From Gammaproteobacteria bacterium (GTDB lineage: Bacteria; Pseudomonadota; Gammaproteobacteria; Pseudomonadales; Balneatricaceae), in NCBI GenBank assembly GCA_030748435.1, contig JASMLZ010000058.1:62001-126000 (forward strand): 64,000 nucleotides of DNA, written 5' to 3'. Below are positions 56,553-64,000 of this stretch, in pieces; position 1 is the first letter of the stretch, and the number at the start of each line of letters is the position of its first letter. The notes below the pieces were generated by a model that had not been told where the DNA came from, searched no databases, and saw nothing but the letters and a program-made list of their open reading frames with translations. The translations under genes and the position numbers were made by a program.

Positions 56553-57286
56553 TACCATTGCATTGTTTGTTTAACAAAAGGGATAGTGAGTTTACGTTTT
56601 GCTTGCCAAGAGGCCGTGTCCAGAGTTTGCAATACTGTCATCACAGCACCCATATTGCGCTGACTATGCAAACATATATACTGCGCCAATTCAGTGGAAA
56701 TACTAAACCCAAGTTGGCGCGCCCGCATAATCAATTGTTGACCTTGCCGGGCTTCATCAAGGGCATGCAGTGGCATCATCAGCGCTAACTGCAAACGCGA
56801 CTGCAAGTCGGGTAGCAAACATGGCATCGTACGGGCTGTCTGGGAGCTACTTAACAACAGTCTATGGCCGAGTTGTTGATTAGCATTGTACAGATGGAAT
56901 AAAGCTTCACACCAGGAGCTGGTCTGGCATAGAGCATCAATATCATCAATACACAGTAGCTGAAACTGCTCAAAACCAGCCAGCATTTCGGCTCCAGTAT
57001 CTGGCCCCATCGCCAAGAGTTCAGCCGCAGATAAATAACCTACCTGCCAACCATGGTCCATTGCTGCTTGGGCTGTGGCCTGCAATAAATGAGACTTACC
57101 CACGCCATCAGCACCCTGCAATAACAACACATCAGTTGCAGGATCCTGAGCTATTTTTTGTAATGCAGGCAACACTCCCGGGCTGGCGGCAAAGTCGTAG
57201 TTGTGCCAGTTAGCATAACTGGGCAAACGCATATTCAAGGTTAATTGCTGACCAGCAAGGTCAGTGGTGGCTAGATTCATTAACAA
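56552..57286 (-). CDS. hda: DnaA regulatory inactivator Hda-like protein
   Basis: A 244-residue AAA+ protein related to the DnaA core, which with the DNA clamp promotes DnaA-ATP hydrolysis. N-terminal QQLTLNMRLPSYANWHNYD includes the clamp-binding QLTL type motif. Walker A QGADGVGKSHLLQA, Walker B LLCIDDIDAL, and sensor region LLLSSSQTARTMPC. A second ATG two codons in (57280) is equally possible. Between the PerM-like gene and mlaA. Confidence 0.9.
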   Translation of the reverse strand: MLMNLATTDLAGQQLTLNMRLPSYANWHNYDFAASPGVLPALQKIAQDPATDVLLLQGADGVGKSHLLQATAQAAMDHGWQVGYLSAAELLAMGPDTGAEMLAGFEQFQLLCIDDIDALCQTSSWCEALFHLYNANQQLGHRLLLSSSQTARTMPCLLPDLQSRLQLALMMPLHALDEARQGQQLIMRARQLGFSISTELAQYICLHSQRNMGAVMTVLQTLDTASWQAKRKLTIPFVKQTMQW

Positions 57287-57293
57287 CTAAGTC

Positions 57294-58349
57294 CTACTGG
57301 TCATAAAGTAAGCTATTTCTATAACCTTCGTGCAAGTGACGCAACAATACCATAATTACTGCTGCAAGGGGTAATGCCAAAAGCATTCCTGTAAAACCAA
57401 ATAACTGACCACCTGCCAGCACAGCAAAAATCACGGCCACCGGATGCAGACCAATACGATCACCAATCAACCAGGGCGTCAACACCATACCTTCGAGTGC
57501 TTGACCAATCACAAACACCAGAGTAACGGCCACAAAGCCCCAATAAGAATCAAATTGAAATAGTGCCACTAACATGGCTGCCACAAAGCCAACAGCAAAG
57601 CCCAAGTAAGGCACAATACTGGCCAAACCGGCCAGCAATCCAATCAGCATGGCATACTTTAAACCAACCACCGACAAACCAATGCCATAGATCAGACCTA
57701 AAACCAGCATTACCAGTAGTTGACCACGCACAAAGGCACCCAATACTTCATCACACTCGCGCACCCATAACGTCACTTTGGGTTCCAGATTACGGGGTAG
57801 CATATCACGCATTTTGGCCACCAAAATATCAAAATCACGCAATAAATAAAAGCTGACCACCGGCACCAACAAAGTAGAACCAAGCAAGCCAACCAAACCC
57901 AGTGTGGATGCTGTAACATAGCTCATAATCTGTGAAGCAATGCCACCTGCCTGTTGTTGCCATTCGGCAGAAACTGTTTTTGTCAACAAATCCAATTCCA
58001 GACTTTGTACATCAATATCCAAACGGGTTTGCAGATAAGGCAACATGGTGTGGTTAAACCAGCTTTGCATATCTGGCACCAGCCCAACCAAAGATTGCAA
58101 CTGTTTAATAAATAACGGCACAGCCAGCAACAAGCCACTAACCAATACCAGTGTTAAACCTAAAAATACCAATATCACTGCCATAGTGCGACTATAGCCT
58201 CTGGCCTCCAGTCGGTCAGCGAATGGATCTGCCATATAAGCAATACCCATGCCTAATACAAAAGGCCCCAGAATAGGCTGCAATAGATAAATCAGTAAGG
58301 CCACTAATACGGTTAATACGAGAAAAAACCAAGTTTGAGTTTGCGTCAT
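57294..58349 (-). CDS. AI-2E/PerM family membrane protein
   Basis: A 351-residue polytopic protein of the AI-2E transporter (PerM/TqsA) superfamily with about eight membrane segments. Typical features are the N-terminal LLQPILGPFVLGMGIAYM and the C-terminal GQLFGFTGMLLALPLAAV. The cytoplasmic/periplasmic middle region spans about residues 80-150. It lies between DUF2066 and hda, as in Pseudomonas. Substrate unknown; the autoinducer name should not be taken literally. Confidence 0.88.
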   Translation of the reverse strand: MTQTQTWFFLVLTVLVALLIYLLQPILGPFVLGMGIAYMADPFADRLEARGYSRTMAVILVFLGLTLVLVSGLLLAVPLFIKQLQSLVGLVPDMQSWFNHTMLPYLQTRLDIDVQSLELDLLTKTVSAEWQQQAGGIASQIMSYVTASTLGLVGLLGSTLLVPVVSFYLLRDFDILVAKMRDMLPRNLEPKVTLWVRECDEVLGAFVRGQLLVMLVLGLIYGIGLSVVGLKYAMLIGLLAGLASIVPYLGFAVGFVAAMLVALFQFDSYWGFVAVTLVFVIGQALEGMVLTPWLIGDRIGLHPVAVIFAVLAGGQLFGFTGMLLALPLAAVIMVLLRHLHEGYRNSLLYDQ

Positions 58350-58368
58350 AGGAACTCGCTATATGTCC

Positions 58369-59427
58369 TTAATGCCATTGATAATAGGCCACAAGGCCGT
58401 TTTTAGCACTGTAAAGTGTCTCCGACTGACCGTCAAGTAACTGTAAACGGGTTTGCCCCTCCAGACTAAGTAACAGGTTATCCTGATGACCTTGATAATT
58501 CACCAATACTACCAACTTCTCTGCGTGCAAACGCTGCAAAGTAACAGTATTGACACTGGCCAGGGCTTGCAATATTTTCCTTAATGCTGCATAAGCCGCC
58601 AAGTCATTGATACCATTAATATGCAATGTAGCCGTATGCTGTTGATCCGTCGCCGTTGGCAAGGCAAAGCGTTGGCTTAGTTGCGCGCCCAAATTTTCCA
58701 CAATCAAAGCCACCAGTGCCTCTGGGGTGGCAGCAGCAAATAACCACTCACGCCGTTCATCTGGTAATTGAATACTACCCTGCCCCTGCCAAAAACCATC
58801 ACTATTCTTGTATAAGCGCCCCCATAACAAACCGTGAGCCTGATAGCGCTGAGAAGCCTGAGCGATAGTGTCAGTAAAGTTACCCCATATATCACTGGGG
58901 CCAATAAGTAACTGATCGGTAAGATCCATCAGGGGCAATATTAAAGGCAAGCCCCTCTGTTCGGCTTCAGCTTGCAATTGCAGCGCAATATCCAAACCAC
59001 CATCAGCAATAATATCCTGAATACCCTGCTGCTCAATAACCAACCAGGTCAATATACTGGACCGATCTGTCACCCACAATGGTAAATCAGCCGCACTCAG
59101 TAATTGCCTGACAGCCTGCTGATCAAAGCGCAACTGCAGTACTACTTCCTCTGTAGCAGTGTCAGTCTGCCTGGAGATATGGCTAATATAATTATCCACC
59201 TCTGCCAGTGCAGCCTTGATAGGTGCCTGCTTAAGACTGGCTTGCTGTCCAGTTAAGCGCACAATCATGGATGCCATGGCCTGCCGTTTGGCCAGCTTTA
59301 AATCAGCCTCACTGGCACTGGCCAAGGGTGCCTCGGCAATATATAAATCCATGGCCATTACCGGGCCGGCACACAGGCTAAACAGCATAGCCATATACCA
59401 ACTTACCGCTTTAACAAACTTTTGCAC
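58369..59427 (-). CDS. DUF2066 domain protein, exported
   Basis: A 352-residue protein with a signal peptide (hydrophobic core WYMAMLFSLCAGPVMAM, cleavage near residue 25). The DUF2066 pattern follows: repeated beta/alpha units including RQAMASMIVRLTGQQ, LRFDQQAVRQLLSAADLPLW and DLTDQLLIGPSDIWGNF. It is conserved upstream of hda and divergent from purM in gammaproteobacteria. Function unknown; probably periplasmic. Confidence 0.85.
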   Translation of the reverse strand: MQKFVKAVSWYMAMLFSLCAGPVMAMDLYIAEAPLASASEADLKLAKRQAMASMIVRLTGQQASLKQAPIKAALAEVDNYISHISRQTDTATEEVVLQLRFDQQAVRQLLSAADLPLWVTDRSSILTWLVIEQQGIQDIIADGGLDIALQLQAEAEQRGLPLILPLMDLTDQLLIGPSDIWGNFTDTIAQASQRYQAHGLLWGRLYKNSDGFWQGQGSIQLPDERREWLFAAATPEALVALIVENLGAQLSQRFALPTATDQQHTATLHINGINDLAAYAALRKILQALASVNTVTLQRLHAEKLVVLVNYQGHQDNLLLSLEGQTRLQLLDGQSETLYSAKNGLVAYYQWH

Positions 59428-59540
59428 GACAGTTATTTACTCTTAAACAGGCCACCATAAAATCAATCTTGGAATTATATAGCCTGAGACTTAGGTAGAT
59501 TATTTTCACAGGTGGCTAACTATAGCCAAATCCATAACAT

Positions 59541-59756
59541 ATGACCACTTGCCAAGCGAAAAAGGTGGTTGCTGTACTAGCTTATTCTGGACCACATATT
59601 TAATTGCAGCACAATGCTATTAACGCTCATAAGGCCCATCTTCCCTATCTCGGTGTTGCTGGTTATATGTTCCAGAAACCACCTGAAATCCAGCGTCTTT
59701 CTGGTGCCGCATGGCAAGGATTATTGCCACCCAAGATGGGGGACCAAGACGCTTAA
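59541..59756 (+). pseudogene. Coding remnant with an in-frame stop
   Basis: In one frame, 59541-59756, the sequence reads MTTCQAKKVVAVLAYSGPHI, a TAA at 59601-59603, and then a protein-like run with LPYLGVAGYMFQKPPEIQR and LSGAAWQGLLPPKMGDQDA, ending at a TAA at 59754. The last 45 codons look like a genuine C-terminus, unlike the overlapping longer frame. No family is recognised. It is interpreted as a decayed gene, with low certainty. Confidence 0.35.
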
Positions 59757-59996
59757 ACATCGGCATATTGCGCTAAAAGTGCTTAGGTACTACTTAAACA
59801 TGATATACAAATCGCCCCGGACAAAAATTGCCTATACTAATCGCAAAACCATACCAAGAAAGCATTAACAGTTTTAGCTTAATACCAACAGGCCAAAGGT
59901 TTAGCAGCAATATGCCATCTTTTGTTCGACGCAGCACTATATCTAATATGTGCTAACATAGATATTACTATAAACTTAATAACCGATATTGCCATT

Positions 59997-60411
59997 ATGT
60001 ACAAAGGTGAATGTCTTTGTGGCGCGGTGAAATATGCAATTAATGCTTCGATTGATACCATCGAATGCTGCCACTGTTTAACTTGCCGCAAAGCCCATGC
60101 ATCGGCGTTTGCTATTGGTGTGACTATCAAGCGCGCTAACTTTAATCTGCTTGCTGGTAACAGTCATTTAGCCGAGTTCGAGTCTTCAAAAGGCAAGCTG
60201 CGCGTTTTCTGCAATCAATGTGGCTCCCATATATATGCCTATCGTCCAACTGAACCCTTAACACTGAGATTAAGACCAGCGTTATTAAATACAGATTTGT
60301 CACAATTTCAAATTAAGCATATCTATACTGCTACAAGGCTGTGTTTATAAGCCATATGACCACAATGACAAGGCAACTCAATATGGCTTTCCTACGATTA
60401 ACACCAGATAA
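59997..60411 (+). pseudogene. GFA-family protein gene with a 3' frameshift
   Basis: An ATG at 59997 begins a glutathione-dependent formaldehyde-activating (Mss4-like) domain: GECLCGAVKY, CCHCLTCRK and FCNQCGSHIYAY provide the zinc-binding Cys pairs. The frame ends early (at 60350) after KHIYTATRLC. A +1 frame continues with YKPYDHNDKATQYGFPTIN and stops at 60411, which is how family members end. So a 1-base gain or 2-base loss near 60335-60345 has disrupted the C-terminus. It may be a pseudogene or a sequence error. Enzymatic activity of this family is usually unproven. Confidence 0.68.
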
Positions 60412-60423
60412 TGGTTAAACTTT

Positions 60424-60894
60424 ATGCCCAAACCTATTGATATCAAAACAATAGATGCCCATAGAGAAGATGTTAGGATACTATTGGCAGCATCCGATCA
60501 ATATCTGCGCTCTCTATACCCGGAAGCAAGCAACCATCTTGATGATGCTGATAAATTATCCAAGCCTAATAGCGTTTTATTGGGCGCCTTTGCAGATAAT
60601 CACTTGCTGGGAATAGGTGCTGTCAAATTGTTTTATGCCGATGGCTATGGTGAGGTAAAACGTGTGTTTGTTGACCCCCTTTACCGAGGGCAAGGTATTG
60701 CCAAACCTATTATGGCAGCGCTGGAAGCGAAGCTGGTTAAAGAGGGGATAATATTTGCCAGACTGGAAACAGGCATCAAGCAGACCGCCGCTATCGGGCT
60801 TTATAAAAGTTTGGGCTACCAGGAAAGAGCACCTTTTGGACAATATGTAACAGACCCTTTAAGTATCTTTATGGAAAAACCGCTTAGACCATGA
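60424..60894 (+). CDS. GNAT-family N-acetyltransferase
   Basis: A 156-residue GNAT enzyme using acetyl-CoA; substrate unknown. Motif A with the pyrophosphate-binding loop is VKRVFVDPLYRGQGIAKPIM; also LLGIGAVKLFYADGYGE, LETGIKQTAAIGLYKSLGY and a C-terminal SIFMEKPL typical of the YsnE/PhnO-like group. It follows the broken GFA gene by 12 bp of reconstructed frame and could have been co-transcribed. Confidence 0.88.
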   Translation: MPKPIDIKTIDAHREDVRILLAASDQYLRSLYPEASNHLDDADKLSKPNSVLLGAFADNHLLGIGAVKLFYADGYGEVKRVFVDPLYRGQGIAKPIMAALEAKLVKEGIIFARLETGIKQTAAIGLYKSLGYQERAPFGQYVTDPLSIFMEKPLRP

Positions 60895-61078
60895 AAAAAC
60901 TGGGCCGGTTGCCAATAACCCAGAGTTCGCCCAAATTCAGTAATCACAAATAATTATTCCATCTTTACCACTCTATTTGATTGTTCCAGCTAATGGAAAA
61001 ATGGTAAAATTTGCATCCAGTTTTGCTTCTCTTTGCACTTATTTTAATCAAAGTTTTAATCCAAGGCGGATCCTGTCC

Positions 61079-62125
61079 ATGAGCTCACCTACCCCCCCTG
61101 TTTCCCTTAGCTATAAAGACGCAGGTGTCGATATCGATGCTGGTAACGATCTGGTCGATCGTATTAAAGGCGTGGCCAAACGCACCCGCCGCCCTGAGGT
61201 GATGGCAGGTTTGGGAGGCTTTGGAGCTTTATTTGAACTGCCCAGTGGCTATAAACAACCGGTTCTGGTGTCAGGTACAGATGGAGTGGGCACTAAATTA
61301 AAGCTGGCTATGGATCTCAATCGCCATGATTTTATCGGCATTGATCTGGTAGCTATGTGTGTCAATGACCTTATCGTGGCCGGTGCTGAACCACTGTTCT
61401 TCCTTGACTATTACGCTACCGGCAAGCTGGATGTAGATATCGCTGCTCGTGTGGTTGACGGTATTGGTATTGGCTGTGAACAGTCCGGCGCCTCTCTGGT
61501 AGGTGGTGAAACAGCAGAAATGCCCGGTATGTATGATGGCGAAGATTATGACTTGGCCGGTTTCTGTGTCGGTATTGTTGAAAAACAAAAGATTATAGAT
61601 GGCAGCAAGGTTGGCTCTGGCGATGTGTTGCTTGGTTTGCCCTCTTCTGGCCCTCACTCCAATGGTTATTCGCTGATCCGCAAGATTATTGAAGTTTCTG
61701 GCGCCGATCTAAACCAGCCTATGGGAGACACTAGTCTGGCTGCAGCCTTGATGGAACCCACTCGTATCTATGTCAAACCCCTGCTGGAGTTGTTTAAACA
61801 GGTGCCCGTGCATGCCCTTTCCCACATTACAGGTGGGGGCTTACTGGAAAACTTGCCACGAGTTATGCCTGCTTCCTGCATGGCGACTATCGACCAGAGC
61901 TCGTGGCAGCGCCCTGCCGTATTTGACTGGCTACAGGCCGCCGGCGGAGTTAGCACCACCGAAATGCACCGCACCTTTAACTGCGGGGTTGGTATGGTCA
62001 TTGTAGTACCCGCACATGCAGCAGACAAGGCAATAGCATGTTTACAGGAACAGGGCGAACAACCATGGGTTCTGGGGCAAATTAGCAGCCGAGAAGCAGA
62101 ACAGGAACAGGTTATTCTGGCGTAG
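61079..62125 (+). CDS. purM: Phosphoribosylformylglycinamidine cyclo-ligase (AIR synthetase)
   Basis: A 348-residue enzyme of de novo purine synthesis closing the imidazole ring. Motifs: [20 protein letters not shown] at the N-terminus, [33 protein letters not shown], and [14 protein letters not shown]. The ATG at 61079 matches the family start; the frame is open to 60977. Upstream of purN and divergent from DUF2066/hda, as in Pseudomonas. Confidence 0.96.
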   Translation: MSSPTPPVSLSYKDAGVDIDAGNDLVDRIKGVAKRTRRPEVMAGLGGFGALFELPSGYKQPVLVSGTDGVGTKLKLAMDLNRHDFIGIDLVAMCVNDLIVAGAEPLFFLDYYATGKLDVDIAARVVDGIGIGCEQSGASLVGGETAEMPGMYDGEDYDLAGFCVGIVEKQKIIDGSKVGSGDVLLGLPSSGPHSNGYSLIRKIIEVSGADLNQPMGDTSLAAALMEPTRIYVKPLLELFKQVPVHALSHITGGGLLENLPRVMPASCMATIDQSSWQRPAVFDWLQAAGGVSTTEMHRTFNCGVGMVIVVPAHAADKAIACLQEQGEQPWVLGQISSREAEQEQVILA

Positions 62126-62154
62126 GGTATATTGGGGAATAGGGGAATAGAGCC

Positions 62155-62826
62155 ATGGAATCTTCCGGCACACTGGAAAAACCCAAGCTGGTAGCACTTA
62201 TATCCGGTAGTGGCAGCAATTTACAGGCCATTATAGATCAGGTGGGTAATGGCACCATTGATGCGGAAATAAGTCTGGTGATCAGTAATAATCCCGATGC
62301 CAAGGGTCTGCAAAGAGCCTCAGCGGCAGGCATTGCCACAGCGGTTATTGATCATAACGACTATGATAGCCGCACCAGTTTTGACCGTGAATTGATGCGC
62401 CATATTGATGCTGAACAGCCACAACTGATCATTCTGGCAGGGTTTATGCGTATATTAACGCCAGATTTCACCAATCATTATGCCGGGCGGATGCTCAATA
62501 TTCACCCGTCCTTATTACCCGAATTCAAGGGTGTGGATACTCATGCCAGGGCTATAGCAGCAAGCGCTAGCCAACATGGTGCCAGTGTTCACTTTGTTAC
62601 CAGTGAACTTGATGGCGGTCCGCTGGTCATACAAGCTATAGTGAAGATACAAAACGACGATACGGCCAGTGCCTTGGCCGCTCGAGTATTGCAACAGGAA
62701 CATATTATTTACCCAATTGCGATCAAATGGTTTTGTGAAGGCAGGCTAAGTCTTGATAACAATCTGGTACGCCTTGATAAACAACCACTGCCTGTACAAG
62801 GAATCGCACATCAGGCCGCAACTTGA
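62155..62826 (+). CDS. purN: Phosphoribosylglycinamide formyltransferase
   Basis: A 223-residue folate-dependent enzyme formylating GAR with 10-formyl-THF. Motifs: LISGSGSNLQAIID, ILAGFMRILTPDF, NIHPSLLPEFKGVDTHA with the catalytic Asn-His, and SELDGGPLVIQA with Asp. It lies 29 bp after purM, its usual operon partner. Depends on folate C1 units from the same network as folD and glyA. Confidence 0.96.
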   Translation: MESSGTLEKPKLVALISGSGSNLQAIIDQVGNGTIDAEISLVISNNPDAKGLQRASAAGIATAVIDHNDYDSRTSFDRELMRHIDAEQPQLIILAGFMRILTPDFTNHYAGRMLNIHPSLLPEFKGVDTHARAIAASASQHGASVHFVTSELDGGPLVIQAIVKIQNDDTASALAARVLQQEHIIYPIAIKWFCEGRLSLDNNLVRLDKQPLPVQGIAHQAAT

Positions 62827-62852
62827 TTTAACAACCAATGGAGCCATCGTAT

Positions 62853-63557
62853 ATGCTAAAGAATCTAGGCAAAATTATCACTCTGGCATTACTGCTTGGC
62901 AACTCCTCTCTGGCCTATACCAAAGACCAGATACTTAAACCCTTTATTGCACGCTATGCCAGCACCTGGAATCTGGGTCTAACCATCACCGGCGAGGCCA
63001 CCCGACAATTACAACAACTGGAAAACGGTCAATGGCAACTATCTTTGGATGCTAGCGCCTTAATGGCTAAACTCAACGAACAGAGCCGCCTAAACATCCA
63101 GAATGACCAACTCCAGCCTCTAAGCTATCAGTACCAGCGCAAAGTACTTAACCGCAGTAAACAGTTATCTATTGAGTTTGACTGGCAACAAGGAAAGGCC
63201 ACAACCACTAGCGGTGACAGCTGGTCTATGCCGATCACCCCTCCCCTGCAGGATAAATTGTCTGTGCAATTGCAACTGCGTAAAGACTTAAGTCGTCGGC
63301 CCTATGGAAATTTTGCCTACCAGGTCGCGGCCGGAGGCAAAATCGAAACCTTTAACTATCAGGTGCAGGGAACTGAGCAACTGGAACTGGCTATAGGTAA
63401 ATATCACACCATTAAGGTAGCAAGGCTGCGTACCCTTGCCAGCAACCGGGAAACACTGGTTTGGTTTGCCCCAGGACTTAACTACCAGGCGGTGCGCATC
63501 CTGCAGGTCGAGCCTGATGGGAAAAGCTACCAGTTAGACTTACAAAGCATCGAATAG
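62853..63557 (+). CDS. DUF3108 domain exported protein
   Basis: A 234-residue protein from the ATG at 62853 (GGAG site 10 nt upstream; the frame begins at 62838). It has a signal peptide (KIITLALLLGNSSLAYT) and the DUF3108 pattern: FIARYASTWNLGLTITGEA, LDASALMAKLNEQSRL, YQYQRKVLNRSKQLSIEF, and a C-terminal NYQAVRILQVEPDG. Conserved after purN. Predicted periplasmic; role unknown. Confidence 0.86.
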   Translation: MLKNLGKIITLALLLGNSSLAYTKDQILKPFIARYASTWNLGLTITGEATRQLQQLENGQWQLSLDASALMAKLNEQSRLNIQNDQLQPLSYQYQRKVLNRSKQLSIEFDWQQGKATTTSGDSWSMPITPPLQDKLSVQLQLRKDLSRRPYGNFAYQVAAGGKIETFNYQVQGTEQLELAIGKYHTIKVARLRTLASNRETLVWFAPGLNYQAVRILQVEPDGKSYQLDLQSIE

Positions 63558-63654
63558 TCACTGCCTGTAAATTCCAGTAAAGTGCATAGCCAAGTGCCTC
63601 AGACTTGGTTAGAATCAACCCTTCTGACCAATAAACTTGATAACTTTTTTGTCT

Positions 63655-64000
63655 ATGCGCCTCTTCCAATCTCTTGCAACATCAAGCCTGACGTTTAGCC
63701 TGTGCCTGGGTTTTAGTTCCGCTATATCAGCTCAGGCTCTGCAACAACAATATCAACTGGCGGTCGCCAATGATCCGGGATTAATAGCCAGCCAACACCG
63801 TCATCAGGCAGTCAAAGAATATATTAATATTGCTGATGCAGCATTTCGCCCAGTCTTATCAGCCGGTGCAAACCAAAATCTTAACCTGACAACCGGCTCC
63901 GGCACTGACAGTTACAATGCCAGTCTGGCACTAAGTTTACGTCTGGATGCCCTATATGCGGCGGATAGTGCCGAAGCCTCTATTAAACAATCAAACTTTA
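63655..64000 (+). CDS. TolC-family outer membrane efflux protein (partial, runs off window)
   Basis: An ATG at 63655 opens a frame to the window end (115 codons). It starts with a signal peptide (SLTFSLCLGFSSAISAQA) and goes on with LQQQYQLAVANDPGLIASQH and AFRPVLSAGANQNLNL, the typical beginning of a TolC/type I secretion outer membrane factor (helical repeat then beta-strand). Completeness and partner genes cannot be judged. tolC is a reasonable name but is not certain. Confidence 0.85.
   Translation, partial: MRLFQSLATSSLTFSLCLGFSSAISAQALQQQYQLAVANDPGLIASQHRHQAVKEYINIADAAFRPVLSAGANQNLNLTTGSGTDSYNASLALSLRLDALYAADSAEASIKQSNF

Noticed and set aside
59614-59868. 84-residue frame on the plus strand
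   Set aside because: It overlaps the protein-like remnant in another frame and itself looks like noise.
1-64000. CRISPR arrays, prophage, complete insertion sequences, toxin-antitoxin or defence genes
   Set aside because: No regular direct-repeat arrays, integrases, transposases or phage genes were seen; the only mobile signal is the MITE-like element.

Overview
The window is a 64 kb piece of a gammaproteobacterial chromosome. By eye the base composition is moderate (roughly mid-40s % GC). Several blocks keep the gene order known from Pseudomonas and its relatives. These are leuC-leuD-leuB-asd-fimV-truA-trpF-accD-folC-SPOR-cvpA-purF-metZ, then dusA-tal-STAS-phosphatase-mlaA, then hda-PerM-like-DUF2066 facing purM-purN-DUF3108. 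No tRNA, rRNA, CRISPR array, prophage or complete insertion sequence was seen. The accessory genes use taurine, methyl groups (probably from betaine-type compounds) and urate, which fits a marine or host-associated heterotroph. The genus cannot be named from the sequence alone.

Region 1-13.6 kb is a taurine dissimilation island: a TauABC-type importer (tauC cut by the window start), a cytoplasmic SoeABC-type sulfite dehydrogenase, taurine:pyruvate aminotransferase (tpa), the divergent MocR-type regulator tauR, and a phosphotransacetylase followed by an EamA transporter. The expected middle enzyme, sulfoacetaldehyde acetyltransferase (Xsc), is not in the window. Logic: import taurine, transaminate to sulfoacetaldehyde, cleave (Xsc, elsewhere) to acetyl phosphate and sulfite, convert acetyl phosphate to acetyl-CoA (Pta) and sulfite to sulfate (Soe). 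A 232-bp MITE-like element with inverted ends and a 5-bp target duplication lies at 13643-13874.

Region 14-34 kb holds a second EamA transporter, miaE, acnB and a frameshifted small membrane protein gene, then the long minus-strand core block from leuC to metZ, headed by a divergent LysR gene.

Region 34-45 kb is a one-carbon block. It has a GbdR-like AraC regulator and a minus-strand corrinoid methyl-transfer operon: corrinoid protein, DUF1638, 'virulence factor' family protein, MetF-like reductase, methyl-THF methyltransferase, then a RACo-like activator behind a hairpin. folD, glyA and thiM follow. No substrate-specific (MttB-like) methyltransferase is present. The glyA leader carries an intrinsic-terminator-like hairpin.

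Region 45-51 kb is a urate degradation operon covering urate to glyoxylate and urea: puuD with a cytochrome c tail, uraH, a fused allantoinase/OHCU decarboxylase, alc, allA and a GntR regulator. An 18-bp perfect palindrome upstream is the likely operator, and ghrA, which can reduce the glyoxylate, diverges from it.

Region 51-64 kb is core again: dusA, tal, a STAS/PP2C switch pair with a degenerate receiver, mlaA, hda, a PerM-type permease, DUF2066, a frameshifted GFA gene next to a coding remnant, a GNAT acetyltransferase, purM, purN, DUF3108 and the start of a TolC-family gene.
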